Of a stretch of DNA of 40,817 nt, positions 40,655 to 40,817 are shown piece after piece (position 1 is the first letter of the stretch; every line of letters begins with the position of its first letter). This DNA is from Azolla pinnata (taxonomy: Eukaryota > Streptophyta > Polypodiopsida > Salviniales > Salviniaceae), in assembly GCA_037176905.1 (NCBI GenBank), contig JBBBWG010032930.1, positions 1 through 40,817 on the forward strand. Direction: 5' to 3'. The translations under genes were made by a program, and so were the position numbers. The notes below the pieces were generated by a model. The model was not told the DNA's origin and did not search any database. It saw only the letters and a program-made list of their open reading frames with translations.

Positions 40655-40817
40655 GGGGGAGGGTGATGGTGGGGATGAAGGTGGGGAGAAGAAGAAGAGG
40701 GAGAAGAAGAATGGGCAGAAGAAGAAGAGGGAGAAGAAGAAGAGGGAGGAGAAGCATGGGCAGAAGAAGAAGAGGGAGAAGAAGAATGGGCAGAAGAAGA
40801 AGAGGGAGAAGAAGAAT
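40655..40817. repeat. Purine-rich minisatellite at the window edge
   Basis: Units of 30 and 45 bp built from GAAGAAGAAGAGGGA and GAAGAAGAATGGGCA blocks, continuing off the right end. Read on the minus strand it gives Leu/Phe/Ser-rich open frames that are repeat artefacts. It is similar in composition to, but not the same as, the 36-bp array at 5361-5880. Confidence 0.8.

Overview
The window is nuclear DNA from a land plant, almost certainly a flowering plant. It carries five spliced genes with GT-AG introns, plant-type proteins (a D-type cyclin, an ethylene receptor, a FANTASTIC FOUR-domain protein, a SLC13/TDT dicarboxylate transporter and a plant RhoGAP-like protein), telomere-like AAACCCT motifs, and very abundant microsatellites and minisatellites. 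Exons of the transporter and receptor are GC-rich at third positions; the cyclin, FAF and RhoGAP-like exons are not. The species cannot be named from the sequence.

Layout, left to right. (1) 1-2343: non-coding, with a 17-nt C run and a long foldback repeat (472-1027) followed by a third partial copy. (2) 2344-4873, minus: six-exon D-type cyclin, closest in remembered motifs to CYCD7. (3) 4874-14203: 9.3 kb without a convincing gene, holding a 36-bp minisatellite, a MITE-like element, long CA/CATG-type satellites and a 229-bp tandem repeat. (4) 14204-17553, minus: six-exon tonoplast-dicarboxylate-transporter-like gene with a microsatellite-encoded Asp-Gly run. (5) 17554-21202: divergent intergenic region with about 700 bp of CATC satellite just upstream of the next gene. 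(6) 21203-26075, plus: six-exon ETR1-type ethylene receptor with complete sensor, GAF, histidine kinase and receiver parts; most of its introns carry their own tandem repeat. (7) 26076-28454: telomere-like repeats, an orphan promoter-like cluster (five TGGGCC boxes plus TATA), and a satellite-rich duplication. (8) 28455-31969, plus: FAF-domain protein gene with a 5' leader intron and an upstream ORF. (9) 33635-34065: degenerate tandem repeat, then 34637-38583, plus: nine-exon RhoGAP-like gene with a 19-nt micro-exon and a GC-AG intron. (10) 38584-40817: non-coding, poly-G tracts, a possible broken small secreted-peptide ORF on the minus strand, and a purine-rich repeat running off the end.

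The genes are independent eukaryotic transcription units, not an operon. Themes are growth control (cyclin, FAF), hormone perception (ethylene receptor), organic acid transport and small-GTPase regulation. I found no clearly new multi-gene system. The least ordinary signals are the foldback locus at the left, a two-copy MITE-like family (one copy inside an ethylene receptor intron), the splicing oddities and unusual arginine-finger position of the RhoGAP-like gene, and the orphan promoter at 26.75-26.85 kb. All exon boundaries were worked out by hand from reading frames, splice signals and remembered family alignments.
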